Positions 37,645 through 46,638 of a stretch of 64,000 bases of DNA are shown one piece after another; position 1 is the stretch's first letter; every line of letters begins with the position of its first letter. The notes beneath the pieces were generated by a model. That model was not told where the DNA came from and ran no database searches. It saw only the letters and a program-made list of their open reading frames with translations. The stretch spans positions 1,798,001 through 1,862,000 of the forward strand of contig NZ_CP059570.1 of the NCBI RefSeq assembly GCF_014055005.1, in the 5' to 3' direction. Source of the DNA: Neisseria dentiae (GTDB taxonomy: Bacteria; Pseudomonadota; Gammaproteobacteria; Burkholderiales; Neisseriaceae). A program made the position numbers and the translations under genes.

Positions 37645-37674
37645 AAAAAACGCCCCGTAAAACGGGGCGTTTGG
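37645..37674 (-). terminator. Terminator after hpf
   Basis: On the minus strand ACGCCCCG-TTTTA-CGGGGCGT is followed by TTTTTTATG, 24 bases beyond the hpf stop. Confidence 0.9.
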
Positions 37675-37697
37675 TATTGCGGGGCACGGGCAAGCGG

Positions 37698-38018
37698 TTA
37701 TTCTTCGGCCGGTGCGGGTTTGGGGGTGGCGCGCACGTCGTTGCTTTTTTCTTTGTGTTTCAGCACGGCGCGGTCGAGTTTGTCCATCAGCACGTCGATG
37801 GCGGCATACATATCCGATTCAACGGTTTCTACGTGCAAATCCTTACCGGCCAAGTGCACATCGGCTTCGGCCTTGTTGTTGACCTTTTCCACCGAGAGGG
37901 TAATGGCTACCGAAATCACGTTGGCGGCGTGGCGGTTGATGCGCTCGAGCTTGGCGGCCACATGGTTTTTGATGGCTTCGGTTACGTCGAAATTGAGGCC
38001 GGTAATTTTCAGATTCAT
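37698..38018 (-). CDS. hpf: Ribosome hibernation-promoting factor
   Basis: A 106-residue short-form HPF/YfiA protein: MNLKITGLNFDVTEAIKNHV, KLERINRHAANVISVAITLS, and DVHLAGKDLHVETVESDMYAAID. It binds the 30S decoding region in stationary phase. It is last in a leftward unit behind rpoN, the usual proteobacterial order. Confidence 0.95.
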   Translation of the reverse strand: MNLKITGLNFDVTEAIKNHVAAKLERINRHAANVISVAITLSVEKVNNKAEADVHLAGKDLHVETVESDMYAAIDVLMDKLDRAVLKHKEKSNDVRATPKPAPAEE

Positions 38019-38196
38019 GGCTTACTCCTTCGGTTGGGTTGTGCCGTTGGTGTACGGCGGAAATCGACAGGTTTGCCTGCGGTTCGGGCTGCCGCAAAAG
38101 TCAAACTGTTCGGGTTTCACTATAACAGGCCGTCTGAAAGGTTTTGCTGATGCAGATTAAATTTTTCAGACGGCCTGCCTGGTTCGGGCCGGGCCG

Positions 38197-39546
38197 TTAC
38201 GGCCTGCGTTGGTGTGCGTTCGGAATATTCAGTGATTCGCGGTATTTGGCTACGGTGCGGCGGGCGATGTCGATGCCCTGCTGTTTCAGCAACCTGCTTA
38301 GCGCATCGTCGGAATAAGGTTTGTGTTTGTTTTCGCTTTCAACCAGTTGGGCGATAACGGCTTTCACCGCGCTCTGGCTCACGCCTTCGCCGTCTTCGGC
38401 GGCAACGGCCTGTGTGAAGAAATAGCGTAACGCAAACACCCCGCGCGGGCAAGCCAAATATTTGTGGTTGGCGGCGCGCGACACGGTGCTTTCGGCCACG
38501 CCCAGCGCGGCGGCGGCGTCTTTCACCAGCATGGGGGTGAGGCCGATTTCGCCGAACACGAAAAAATCTTCCTGTTTTTCCACGATATATTCGGCCAGCC
38601 GCATCACGGTGCTTTTGCGCAGTTCGAGACTGTCGATTTTCTGGCGTGCTTCGCTGAGTTTTTCTTTCCATTCGGGGCTGATGTCGCCCGCTTGTTTGAG
38701 CAGTTCGCAATATTCGCTGTTGAGCTGCACTTTCGGCCACACGCGCTCGTTGCTGCTGACCGACCAGCCGCTTTTGGTTTCTTTCACCCAAATATCGGGC
38801 TGTACATAGGCGGTAGGTTCGGCGGAAGCGAAACCGTAGGCGGGATAGGGGTTGAGTTTGGCGATCAGGTCTAAGGCCGTCTGAAGGGTTTCGGCTTCGG
38901 CATCGGGAAAATATTTGCGGAATTTGGCGGTGTTCTGCTGGCGGCTGCGGCTCAAATCGTCGAGATGCAGCTGCACGATTTTGGCGGCAAGCTGGCGCTC
39001 GGGTGAGGAGGGCAGGCGCATCAGTTGCAACAGCAGCGATTCGGTGAGGTCGGCGGCACCCACGCCCGGGGGGTCGAAGGTTTGCAGCAGATCGAGCGCG
39101 TTCTGCATATCTTCTTCTTCCAGCATCCACTCTAACGGCGTTTGGTCGAGCACATCGGTGATGCTGTCGGTGAAGTAGCCTTGTTCGTCGAGAAAATCAA
39201 TCAGGATATGCACCCGCGCGGCTTCGGCTTCGCTTAAGGGGTGTTCGCACACTTGTTTGTGCAGATAGGCGTTGAAGTCGTCTTCTTCGGCGATGGTGGC
39301 CCAAACGTCTTCGGCATCGTCGCCGCCGACTTGGTTGGTTTTGGGTTGCGCGGCGGAAATGCGCTCGAATTCGGCTTCTGCCGCTTCGTCGTATTCGGCG
39401 CGCTCCAAAAGCGGGTTGTCTTGCAGCCAGTCGTCGACTTCGCGGTCGAGTTCCAGCCCCGACATTTGCAGTATGCGCAGCGACTGTTGCAGCCGCTGGT
39501 TGAGCTGTTGGGTTTGCCTGAGTTTTAATCCTATGTTTTGACTCAT
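38197..39546 (-). CDS. rpoN: RNA polymerase sigma-54 factor, apparently complete
   Basis: A 449-residue sigma-54. Region I is QTQQLNQRLQQSLRILQMSG. The core-binding region is in the middle, the helix-turn-helix is ALGVAESTVSRAANHKYLAC with RYFFTQA (about 330-365), and the RpoN box is ARRTVAKYRESL near the C-terminus. All regions are in frame. Pathogenic Neisseria are reported to carry only a degenerate rpoN-like sequence, so a full gene is worth noting. It lies in the lptB-rpoN-hpf order. Confidence 0.96.
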   Translation of the reverse strand: MSQNIGLKLRQTQQLNQRLQQSLRILQMSGLELDREVDDWLQDNPLLERAEYDEAAEAEFERISAAQPKTNQVGGDDAEDVWATIAEEDDFNAYLHKQVCEHPLSEAEAARVHILIDFLDEQGYFTDSITDVLDQTPLEWMLEEEDMQNALDLLQTFDPPGVGAADLTESLLLQLMRLPSSPERQLAAKIVQLHLDDLSRSRQQNTAKFRKYFPDAEAETLQTALDLIAKLNPYPAYGFASAEPTAYVQPDIWVKETKSGWSVSSNERVWPKVQLNSEYCELLKQAGDISPEWKEKLSEARQKIDSLELRKSTVMRLAEYIVEKQEDFFVFGEIGLTPMLVKDAAAALGVAESTVSRAANHKYLACPRGVFALRYFFTQAVAAEDGEGVSQSAVKAVIAQLVESENKHKPYSDDALSRLLKQQGIDIARRTVAKYRESLNIPNAHQRRP

Positions 39547-39621
39547 GTTGTTATTTTCTTCTTGAGTAAAAGCGTAATGTGCGGTTTGCGCCGGACCGGA
39601 TTAACCCCCAATTGCCGGCTG

Positions 39622-40350
39622 TTAATAGTTGAAGTTTTCGCCCAAATACACCGCGCGCACCTGTTCGTTGTTAACCAGCTCTTCGGGGTGGCCGGAGGCC
39701 AGCACGGTGCCGTCGCTGATGATGTAGGCGCGGTCGCAGATGCGCAGGGTTTCGCGCACGTTGTGGTCGGTTATCAGCACGCCGATGCCGCGGGTTTTCA
39801 GAAAACCGATGATTTTCTGAATGTCGATAACGGCAATCGGGTCAACGCCGGCAAAGGGTTCGTCGAGCAGGATAAAGCGCGGCTGCATGGCCAGCACGCG
39901 GGCGATTTCCACGCGGCGGCGTTCGCCGCCGGAGAGCGACGGCGCGGGGTTGTTGCGCAGGCGCTCGATATTCAGATCGGCCAAGAGTTTTTCAAGCTCG
40001 GCATCGATTTCGCTTTTGTTTTTCAGGCGGATTTCCAAAATGGCGCGGATATTCTGCTCCACCGTCATTTTGCGGAAAATCGACGCTTCCTGCGGCAGGT
40101 AGCCCAAGCCCAAACGGGCGCGCTCGTGTATCGGCAGGTGGCGGATTTCTTGGCCGTCTAATTCTACGCTGCCTGCATCGGCGGCAATCAGCCCCACTAT
40201 CATATAAAAGCTGGTGGTTTTGCCGGCGCCGTTGGGGCCGAGCAGGCCGACCACTTCGCCGCTTTCGATTTCCAGCGAAAAGTTTTTCACCACTTGGCGC
40301 TTTTTGAAGGTTTTTTGCAGGTTTTGTACGTTTAAGCGGCTTTGGCTCAT
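39622..40350 (-). CDS. lptB: LPS export ABC ATPase LptB
   Basis: A 242-residue cytoplasmic ATPase of the LptB2FGC extractor. It has Walker A GLLGPNGAGKTTSF (about 35-48), Q-loop LGYLPQEASIFRKMTV, signature LSGGERRRVEIARVLA, Walker B FILLDEPFAGVDPIAV and H-switch LITDHNVRETL. The gap to rpoN is 75 bases; the gap to lptA is about 225 bases and holds a MITE remnant. Confidence 0.98.
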   Translation of the reverse strand: MSQSRLNVQNLQKTFKKRQVVKNFSLEIESGEVVGLLGPNGAGKTTSFYMIVGLIAADAGSVELDGQEIRHLPIHERARLGLGYLPQEASIFRKMTVEQNIRAILEIRLKNKSEIDAELEKLLADLNIERLRNNPAPSLSGGERRRVEIARVLAMQPRFILLDEPFAGVDPIAVIDIQKIIGFLKTRGIGVLITDHNVRETLRICDRAYIISDGTVLASGHPEELVNNEQVRAVYLGENFNY

Positions 40351-40477
40351 ATGCGTGCTCTTTGGTGATGGTTACTATTGTAATCGGTTTTTAGGCCGTC
40401 TGAAAGGTTTTTTTAACCTTTGTGAAGATTTGTATGTCTTGATTCTTGTTTGCGCACACCGTGGCAAATGTGTGCGG

Positions 40478-40520
40478 CGCTTTGAACTGCATCCGCATCC
40501 GGCATTTTTGCAAAGGTATC
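40478..40520. repeat. MITE remnant, right end only
   Basis: GCGCTTTGAACTGCATCCGC ... TTTTTGCAAAGGTATC: about 43 bases matching the right end of the 33837-33979 element. It lies inside the lptA-lptB gap. Confidence 0.6.
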
Positions 40521-40575
40521 AGGCCGTCTGAAAAGCGGTGCGGCGTTATTGCCGGTTTTTCAGACGGCCTGTGGG

Positions 40576-41112
40576 TTATTTTTTCTTACCTTGCGATTGG
40601 GTGCTGGAAGGCTGGATAACCACGGTTACTCGCTTGCCGCTTTTGCCGCCGGAAGCCTTGCTGCCCTGCACGGTATAAACTTCGGTGCGGGTGTTGTAGG
40701 TAATCACGGCGCCTTCGGCCAAGTCGCCGCCGCGCTCTACTTTGGCGTTGCCGATCAGTTTCACGATGTTGGTGGCCGACGAGTAATCGATGTTGTTGGC
40801 CTGGCCTTTCACGGTGCCTTTGCCGCCGTCGAGCGTTTGGCTGAAGCGCACGGGGCTGCCGCTGGCGTTCATCTGCTGCTCGCCTTTGCTGTTGCGCGAC
40901 ACACGCACGCTGCCGGCGCTGATGTTGAGCGTGCCTTGTTTGATAATCACGTTGCCGCTGAACGTGGTTACTTGGTTGGCCTGATCGAGCGAGCCTTGGT
41001 CGGCTTCGATTTGAATCGGCTGCTGCCGGTCGCTTTCGAGCGCGAGGGCGGGGGCGGCGGCAACGGCGGTTAAGGCGGCCAGCAGGGCGGTTTTATAGAT
41101 TTTTCGGGTCAT
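40576..41112 (-). CDS. lptA: LPS transport periplasmic protein LptA
   Basis: A 178-residue periplasmic bridge protein. A Sec signal peptide (KTALLAALTAVAAAPALA, cut after about residue 24) precedes the OstA-like beta-jellyroll (QPIQIEADQGSLDQANQVTT, FSGNVIIKQGTLNISA, NNIDYSSATNIVKLIGNAKV). A lysine-rich tail ends it. Its start overlaps the lptC end by 20 bases, indicating coupled translation. Confidence 0.93.
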   Translation of the reverse strand: MTRKIYKTALLAALTAVAAAPALALESDRQQPIQIEADQGSLDQANQVTTFSGNVIIKQGTLNISAGSVRVSRNSKGEQQMNASGSPVRFSQTLDGGKGTVKGQANNIDYSSATNIVKLIGNAKVERGGDLAEGAVITYNTRTEVYTVQGSKASGGKSGKRVTVVIQPSSTQSQGKKK

Positions 41113-41671
41113 AAATAATGGCTTTCACGCGGGAGGGCAGGTTTAAAAAACCTTTTTTGTGGTCGTACACCAAACCGTTTGCCGTGCCGTGGGAATCGCC
41201 GTATCGGTATTCGACGGCATCTTGGGTTTCGGCGGTTTCGGTTTGCGTATCTATGGTTAGGCTGTTGGTTTTCAAGATGCCGGCGGGGCGTTGTGCGTCG
41301 GCGTTTTTGGTTAATACCACGTTGTTTTGAAACTGTACTTTGCGGTTTTCGGTGTTGTAGTGCGCTTCGTTGCTTTTTACCGTGTAGAGTAGTTGGCCGC
41401 CGTTATACATGGCAAGCTCGGGTTTTTCAAAGGTTACGTCGTCGCTTTTGGGCAGCTGCCAGGCGGTTTCGGCGCCGAGGTTTTCTTTCAGACGGCCTTG
41501 TTCGTCGAAACGTTTGCCGTTGATGCCCGTCATCGAATATTGCGGTTCGTTGGGGTTGAGCGCGGTTTCTTCCACGTCAACCTGGCTGATACGCCCGAGC
41601 CAGGCGGAAAGGCCGCCCAGGCAAATCGCCAGAACCAGCGGAAACAGCCAGCCGTAGCGCCATCTGGTCAT
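41093..41671 (-). CDS. lptC: LPS export protein LptC
   Basis: A 192-residue bitopic protein. A single N-terminal transmembrane helix (YGWLFPLVLAICLGGLSAWL, residues 6-25) precedes the periplasmic LptC fold (TGINGKRFDEQGRLKENLGA, ENRKVQFQNNVVLTKN, VYDHKKGFLNLPSRVKAIIY). The ATG overlaps the kdsC stop as ATGA and its end overlaps lptA. Confidence 0.92.
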   Translation of the reverse strand: MTRWRYGWLFPLVLAICLGGLSAWLGRISQVDVEETALNPNEPQYSMTGINGKRFDEQGRLKENLGAETAWQLPKSDDVTFEKPELAMYNGGQLLYTVKSNEAHYNTENRKVQFQNNVVLTKNADAQRPAGILKTNSLTIDTQTETAETQDAVEYRYGDSHGTANGLVYDHKKGFLNLPSRVKAIIYDPKNL

Positions 41672-42204
41672 TTTACATACTCCTGTAAAGCGGCTTCGAG
41701 CGTGCCCTGCGCCTGCATAATCAGGTCGCACAATTCGCGCACCGCGCCGTTGCCCGCGCTTTTCTGCGTAACGTAGGCGGCGTGTTGCAGGGTAAACCAG
41801 TGGGCTTCGGGCACGGCAACGGGCAGGCCGCAGCGCACCATTACCGGCAAATCGACCACATCGTCGCCGATAAAGGCGCATTCGTGTTCTTCCACCCCCG
41901 CTTCGGCGAGCAGCTGCGCATAGGCGACGCGTTTGTCGTGTATGCCTTTATAGTAGTGGCCGATGCCGAGCTGCCTGACGCGCACGCCCACCGACGGGGC
42001 GTCGCGGCCGGTGATGATGGCCGTTTGCACGCCGGTGGCTTGCAGCATTTTCAGGCCGTGGCCGTCGAGCGTGTGGAACGATTTGATTTCTTCGCCGTTG
42101 TCGCGGATGAAGATGCGGCCGTCGGTAAGCACGCCGTCCACGTCCATAATCAGCAGCTTGACGGCGGCGGCGCGCGCCTGGATTTCGGGGGTTAGGGTTT
42201 GCAT
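41668..42204 (-). CDS. kdsC: 3-deoxy-D-manno-octulosonate 8-phosphate phosphatase
   Basis: A 178-residue HAD phosphatase removing phosphate from Kdo-8-P. It has the nucleophile motif LLIMDVDGVLTDGRIF (D21/D23), IITGRDAPSVGVRVRQLGI and FIGDDVVDLPVMVRCGLPVA (motif III/IV). It is coupled to lptC by a 4-base overlap. kdsD lies upstream but is separated by an inserted segment. Confidence 0.96.
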   Translation of the reverse strand: MQTLTPEIQARAAAVKLLIMDVDGVLTDGRIFIRDNGEEIKSFHTLDGHGLKMLQATGVQTAIITGRDAPSVGVRVRQLGIGHYYKGIHDKRVAYAQLLAEAGVEEHECAFIGDDVVDLPVMVRCGLPVAVPEAHWFTLQHAAYVTQKSAGNGAVRELCDLIMQAQGTLEAALQEYVK

Positions 42205-42329
42205 TCGGGTTGTGTTCTTTAAAAAATAAACGGTTTTCAGACGGCCTGGGCGAATAACAGCGGTTTATTTTAGCACCGTAAAGTTTAAACGCCGTCTGAA
42301 AATGTAAATGGGCTGGGTGCGCGGTTCAG

Positions 42330-42369
42330 CTTGAACTGCATCCACATCTGAGGGTTTTGCAAAGGTCTC
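42330..42369. repeat. MITE remnant whose end supplies a stop codon
   Basis: CTTGAACTGCATCCACATCTG ... GGTTTTGCAAAGGTCTC, the right end of the same MITE family. The leftward gene at 42368-43121 ends in the TGA formed by this end (TCA at 42368-42370). Confidence 0.65.
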
Positions 42370-43121
42370 AGCCTTTGGCTTTGCGGCGCGGTCTGTCTTC
42401 GCCCTCCTGCGGTTGGGCGGCTGGCTGCGGCGTGCAGTCTATCGGCGAAATATCCACCGGCGGCAGGGCTTTGCCGTGTTTGTCGCGCACGATAAACCTT
42501 GCGGCCTGCAAACCGGACAGCATGCCGCCTTCGGGGCGGCACACGATGGCGCTTACCTGCTTTTTCATGGCGTTGACTGCAAACGGCAGCATGGTGGCGA
42601 TGTCGTTGAAATCGCGGTCGGTTAGGGTGTAGGCTGCGGTCATCACGCCGTTTTTAACGCTGCTTTCATCGAGCCGCACGTTTTTTCTGACCATGCGGCC
42701 CTGTTGCGTGCTTTTTTTCGCGGGCTTCTTTTCTGCCGCACATTTCGGGTGTGTTTGCCCAGCGCGCCACCAGCCTGCCGGCGGCATCCTGCACCCAATA
42801 GCTGTTGCTGATGATTTGCAGCGGCGGCCGGCTGCCGCACACGTCCAGATAATATGCCAGCCGCGAGTTTTGCCGCACCGTATCCACCGCATTTTGCACT
42901 TCGGCGCCCGGTTCGGCCGCCGCTGTTTCATATAAAACGTGCGTGCCGCCGTTGTGGAATGACACGGCCTTAATGGTTAAAAACCTGTTGAGTTTGATCG
43001 GCAGATACGGCTGCATGGCGGTCGTTTGCGCTTGGTAGTGCGCCTGTGTTTGTTGGTTCAGGGGCTGTGCCTGCGCGGCGGCGGCCAGCATACAGCCGGT
43101 TAAAAGCCAGTGGGGTTTCAT
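42368..43121 (-). pseudogene. Secreted protein of unknown family, frameshifted
   Basis: The N-terminal part (from 43121) has a signal peptide, MKPHWLLTGCMLAAAAQAQP, then a domain with QTTAMQPYLPIKLNRFLTIK and YYLDVCGSRPPLQII. Downstream, a different frame continues it: STQQGRMVRKNVRLDESSVK, MTAAYTLTDRDFNDI, SAIVCRPEGGMLSGLQAARF. The shift can be repaired by removing one base from the A7 run (T7 on the plus strand, 42712-42718). It is either a pseudogene or a slippage-prone gene. The C-terminus is cut by a MITE end. Family not recognised. Confidence 0.6.
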
Positions 43122-43153
43122 GCCATACTCCGGCGGGTTAAAAACGATGGGCT

Positions 43154-43313
43154 GAGACCTTTGCAAAACCCCATCTGCGGCGCATTTCTGCGTTGTGTGT
43201 TTATGCCCTTTAGGGTACTGCTCGCTCGCTTGCCTGACTTCATGTTATGTCTGCGCTCGCTGCGCTGCTACGCCTTGAACTGCATCCGTATCTGAGGGTT
43301 TTGCAAAGGTCTC
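43154..43313. repeat. MITE with intact IS1106-type ends
   Basis: A 160-bp copy with GAGACCTTTGCAAAA left and TTTTGCAAAGGTCTC right. Compared with 33837-33979 it has an extra stretch (TGTTTATGCCCTTTAGGGTA). It lies between kdsD and the frameshifted secreted-protein gene. Confidence 0.82.
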
Positions 43314-43353
43314 AGGCTTGAATTCGGGCCGTCTGAAAACGGTGTGCCGCCGA

Positions 43354-44328
43354 TCAGACGATACGCGCTTTCAGCAGGTCGTGCATATTCAGCGCGCCTA
43401 CAACCAAACCGCCTTCTTCCACCACCAAGAGGCCGTTGATGTGGTTTTGCTGCATCTGTTTCAGGGCTTCGGTGGCGAGTTTGTCGGCGGTGATGGTTTT
43501 GGGGTTGGCGTGCATGATTTCGTCAACCGTCAGCCCGGCGAAGTTGTCGCGCTGTTGGAACAGCCGGCGCAGGTCGCCGTCGGTAAACACGCCTTTCAGA
43601 CGGCCTGTGCCGTCGGTAACGGCCAGCATGCCCAAGCCTTTTTCGCTCATGATAACGATGGCGTCTTTCAATAAGGTGCCGCTTACCACGGCGGGCAGCC
43701 CTTCGCCGCCGTGCATGATGTCGGCCACGCGCAGCAGCAGGCGTTTGCCGAGGCTGCCGGCGGGGTGGCTGAGGGCGAAATCGTCGGGCGTGAACTCGCG
43801 CGCTTTGAGCAGCACCACCGCCAGCGCGTCGCCCAGCGCCATCACGGCGGTGGTGCTGGAAGTGGGCGCCAGCCCCAGCGGACAGGCTTCGTGCGACACG
43901 GCGGCGGTGATGTGGATGTCGGCATGGCGTGCCATGGTGGACTGCGGGCGCGCGGTAATCGAAATCAGGGTAATGTGTTTGCGCTTGAGCGCGGGGATAA
44001 TGGCGGCGATTTCGTCGCTCTCGCCCGAGTTGGAAATGGCGATAACCGCGTCGCCGTCGACTATCATGCCCAAGTCGCCGTGTGCGGCTTCGGCGGGGTG
44101 GACGAAAAACGCGGGCGTGCCGGTGGATGCCATGGTGGCGGCAATTTTGCGGCCGATATGCCCCGATTTGCCCATGCCCATAATCACCACGCGCCCACGG
44201 CATTGCAGCAGGGCGTCGGCGGCGCGGGTAAAGCTGCCGTCGAGTTCGGCGGCGATTTCGTGCAGGCTTTCGGCTTCGATGCGCAAAACCTCGCGCGCCC
44301 AGTTCAGATATTGTTCGGAATTTTCCAT
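43354..44328 (-). CDS. kdsD: Arabinose-5-phosphate isomerase
   Basis: A 324-residue enzyme making arabinose-5-P from ribulose-5-P for Kdo. The SIS sugar-isomerase domain has GRVVIMGMGKSGHIGRKIAA (about 43-62), SNSGESDEIAAIIPALKRK and GLAPTSSTTAVMALGDALA. Two CBS repeats form the C-terminal third (VADIMHGGEGLPAV, and VDEIMHANPKTITADKLATE). It leads the Kdo/Lpt unit but is separated from kdsC by about 1.1 kb of MITE-bounded DNA. Confidence 0.96.
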   Translation of the reverse strand: MENSEQYLNWAREVLRIEAESLHEIAAELDGSFTRAADALLQCRGRVVIMGMGKSGHIGRKIAATMASTGTPAFFVHPAEAAHGDLGMIVDGDAVIAISNSGESDEIAAIIPALKRKHITLISITARPQSTMARHADIHITAAVSHEACPLGLAPTSSTTAVMALGDALAVVLLKAREFTPDDFALSHPAGSLGKRLLLRVADIMHGGEGLPAVVSGTLLKDAIVIMSEKGLGMLAVTDGTGRLKGVFTDGDLRRLFQQRDNFAGLTVDEIMHANPKTITADKLATEALKQMQQNHINGLLVVEEGGLVVGALNMHDLLKARIV

Positions 44329-44411
44329 GCTTGTTTTCCCGCAGGGCTACCCAAATATGGAGAATCGGGTTAGCATCATTACTTTCTCAATAAATAACAA
44401 GGATTTCAGAG

Positions 44412-45467
44412 ATGACTATTTTATCGGACGTTAAAGCATTAGGCCAACAAATCTGGCTCGACAATTTATCGCGCTCGCTGGTGCAGAGCGGGGAGCTGGC
44501 CGAAATGATGCGGCAGGGCGTGTGCGGCGTTACTTCCAACCCCGCCATTTTCCAGAAAGCGTTTGCAGGCGATGCTTTGTATGCCGGCGAAATCGCTGCG
44601 CTGAAACAGCAAAACCGCAACCCGAAAGCCATCTACGAAACGCTGGCTATTGCCGATGTGCAGGCTGCCTGTGATGTGTTTCTTCCTGAATATGAAAAAA
44701 GCGGCGGCAAAATCGGCTTTGTGAGTTTGGAAGTTGCCCCCGATTTGTCGCACGACACCACCGGCACCGTGGCCGAAGCCAAACGCCTGCACGCCGCCAT
44801 CAACCGCCCCAACGTGATGATTAAAGTGCCCACCACCGATGAGGGCGTGGCCGCATTGGAGCAATTGGTTTCAGACGGCCTCAGCATCAACCTCACGCTG
44901 TTGTTTTCGCGCCAACAAACCCTCAAAGCCTATGCCGCTTATGTGAAAGGCATTGAAAAACGCTTGGCGGCCGGCATGCATGTAAACCATATCCGCGTGG
45001 TGGCCAGCTTCTTCATTTCGCGCGTGGACGGCGCGCTCGACACCACCCTGCCGCAACCTTTGCAAGGCAAAGTAGCTATTGCGCTGGCCAAAGCCGCTTA
45101 TCAGGATTGGCAGCAGTTTTTCGGCGGCGAAGCATTTGCCGCCGCCAAAGCCGCCGGCGCCAACCCCGTACAGCTCTTGTGGGCTTCCACCGGCGTGAAA
45201 AACCCCGCCTATCCCGACACGCTTTATGTTGACAGCCTGATCGGACCCGACACCGTCAACACCGTGCCCGATGCTACGCTGAAAGCCTTTATCGGCCACG
45301 GCACCGCGGCAACCACGCTCACCGAAGGCCAAACCGAAGCGCTTGCCGTTTTGGCCGAAACCGAAAAACTCGGCATCGATCTCGAAGCCCTCGCCCTGCG
45401 CTTGCAGGAAGACGGCCTGAAACAGTTTGAAGACGCATTTGCCAAACTGCTCGAGCCTTTGGCTTAA
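44412..45467 (+). CDS. tal: Transaldolase
   Basis: A 351-residue pentose-phosphate enzyme of the longer TalA type. GVTSNPAIFQKAFAG near residue 38, the Schiff-base lysine in NVMIKVPTTDEG (about 140), INLTLLFSRQQTLKAYAAYV and VVASFFISRVDGALD are all present. It is divergent from kdsD, 83 bases away. An uptake sequence is read through in frame (VSDGLSINLT). An uptake-sequence terminator follows. Confidence 0.97.
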   Translation: MTILSDVKALGQQIWLDNLSRSLVQSGELAEMMRQGVCGVTSNPAIFQKAFAGDALYAGEIAALKQQNRNPKAIYETLAIADVQAACDVFLPEYEKSGGKIGFVSLEVAPDLSHDTTGTVAEAKRLHAAINRPNVMIKVPTTDEGVAALEQLVSDGLSINLTLLFSRQQTLKAYAAYVKGIEKRLAAGMHVNHIRVVASFFISRVDGALDTTLPQPLQGKVAIALAKAAYQDWQQFFGGEAFAAAKAAGANPVQLLWASTGVKNPAYPDTLYVDSLIGPDTVNTVPDATLKAFIGHGTAATTLTEGQTEALAVLAETEKLGIDLEALALRLQEDGLKQFEDAFAKLLEPLA

Positions 45468-45550
45468 CGGAAGTGTTCCAAGTATGACGCGGATATTCCG
45501 TTCGGCAGAAAGCACGGGTTTTGCCGAGATAATATAGGCCGGTTTGCACC

Positions 45551-45584
45551 GAGGCCGTCTGAAAAAAGTTTTTCAGACGGCCTC
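45551..45584 (+). terminator. Uptake-sequence terminator of tal
   Basis: GAGGCCGTCTGAAAAA and TTTTTCAGACGGCCTC are separated by 2 bases, about 85 bases after the stop. Confidence 0.75.
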
Positions 45585-45708
45585 AATCTGTCAAACCGCA
45601 AGAAGGGCAATGCTGCGCCCGAACAAGTTTTCCCGCCGCATATTCCGCAAGCCGCCGAATCGGCTTACAATACCGCCCGTTTGACACACACCGCACAGAA
45701 CAACCCCT

Positions 45709-46638
45709 ATGAAAATCTGGTTCGGTCGGCGCATCAGCCCCGACTTTCCCCACGGCAGCGCCGTTACCATCGGCAACTTCGACGGCGTCCACCTCGGCCA
45801 CCGCCATATTCTGCAACGGCTCAAGCAAGAAGCCCGCAGCCGCGGCCTGCCTGTGGTGGTAGTGGTTTTCGAGCCGCAGCCGCAAGAATTTTTCGCCCGC
45901 AAAAGCGGCCGCGGGCTGCCTTACCGTATTTCGCCCCTGCGCAGCAAACTGCAACTTTTAAGGGAAACCGGCTGTGTTGATGCGGTGTGGGTGCTGCGCT
46001 TCAACCAAGCCTTTGCCGATATGGGTGCGCAAACCTTTATCGACAGCCTCTTGCGCGAAACCCTCAACACCAAATACCTGCTGATCGGCGACGATTTCCG
46101 TTTCGGCGCCGGCCGCGAAGGCAGCTTCGAGCTGCTGCAAAACCAACCCGGCATGGTAACTGAGCGCACGCCCTCGGTGCTGGTGGAAAACATCCGCGCC
46201 AGCAGCACTGCCGTGCGCAAAGCCCTTTCAGACGGCCAATTGGAACACGCCTGCAAACTGCTCGGCCACGACTACACGCTCAGCGGCCATGTCAAGCACG
46301 GCACCAAGCTCGGCCGCACCATAGGCTGCCCCACCGCCAACGTGCAGCTTCCGCAGCACCACTACCCCTTGGGCGGCGTGTTTGTGGTGGAGGCCGAAGG
46401 CAGCTTCGGCAAACGGCGGGGAGTGGCCAGTTTCGGTTTCAACCCCAGCGTATCGAAGTCGCGCCGCCAAAAGCTGGAAGTGCATCTTTTTGATTTTCAA
46501 GGAAACCTTTACGGCCAACGTTTGACCGTGCGCTTTCTGCACAAACTGCGCGACGAAAAAAAATTCGACAATATCGAAGATTTGAAACACCAGATTTGGG
46601 CAGATATGGATGCGGCGAAAAACTGGGTGAAGGCTTAG
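45709..46638 (+). CDS. ribF: Bifunctional riboflavin kinase / FAD synthetase
   Basis: A 309-residue enzyme turning riboflavin into FMN and FAD. The N-terminal adenylyltransferase domain has VTIGNFDGVHLGHRHIL (about 20-36) and LLIGDDFRFGAGREG (about 124). The C-terminal riboflavin kinase domain has GRTIGCPTANVQLP (about 203), VASFGFNPSV and EVHLFDFQGNLYGQ. Standard length. Confidence 0.97.
   Translation: MKIWFGRRISPDFPHGSAVTIGNFDGVHLGHRHILQRLKQEARSRGLPVVVVVFEPQPQEFFARKSGRGLPYRISPLRSKLQLLRETGCVDAVWVLRFNQAFADMGAQTFIDSLLRETLNTKYLLIGDDFRFGAGREGSFELLQNQPGMVTERTPSVLVENIRASSTAVRKALSDGQLEHACKLLGHDYTLSGHVKHGTKLGRTIGCPTANVQLPQHHYPLGGVFVVEAEGSFGKRRGVASFGFNPSVSKSRRQKLEVHLFDFQGNLYGQRLTVRFLHKLRDEKKFDNIEDLKHQIWADMDAAKNWVKA

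Larger units (their letters stand above)
37319..37697. other. Repeat and terminator region between clpA and hpf
   Basis: No gene. It has a clpA terminator (37358-37396), a dRS3-bearing repeat (37419-37613) and the hpf terminator (37645-37674). Confidence 0.65.

Noticed and set aside
37627..38160. Rightward open frame of 177 codons over hpf
   Set aside because: It is antisense to the clear hpf gene and has no recognisable protein features.
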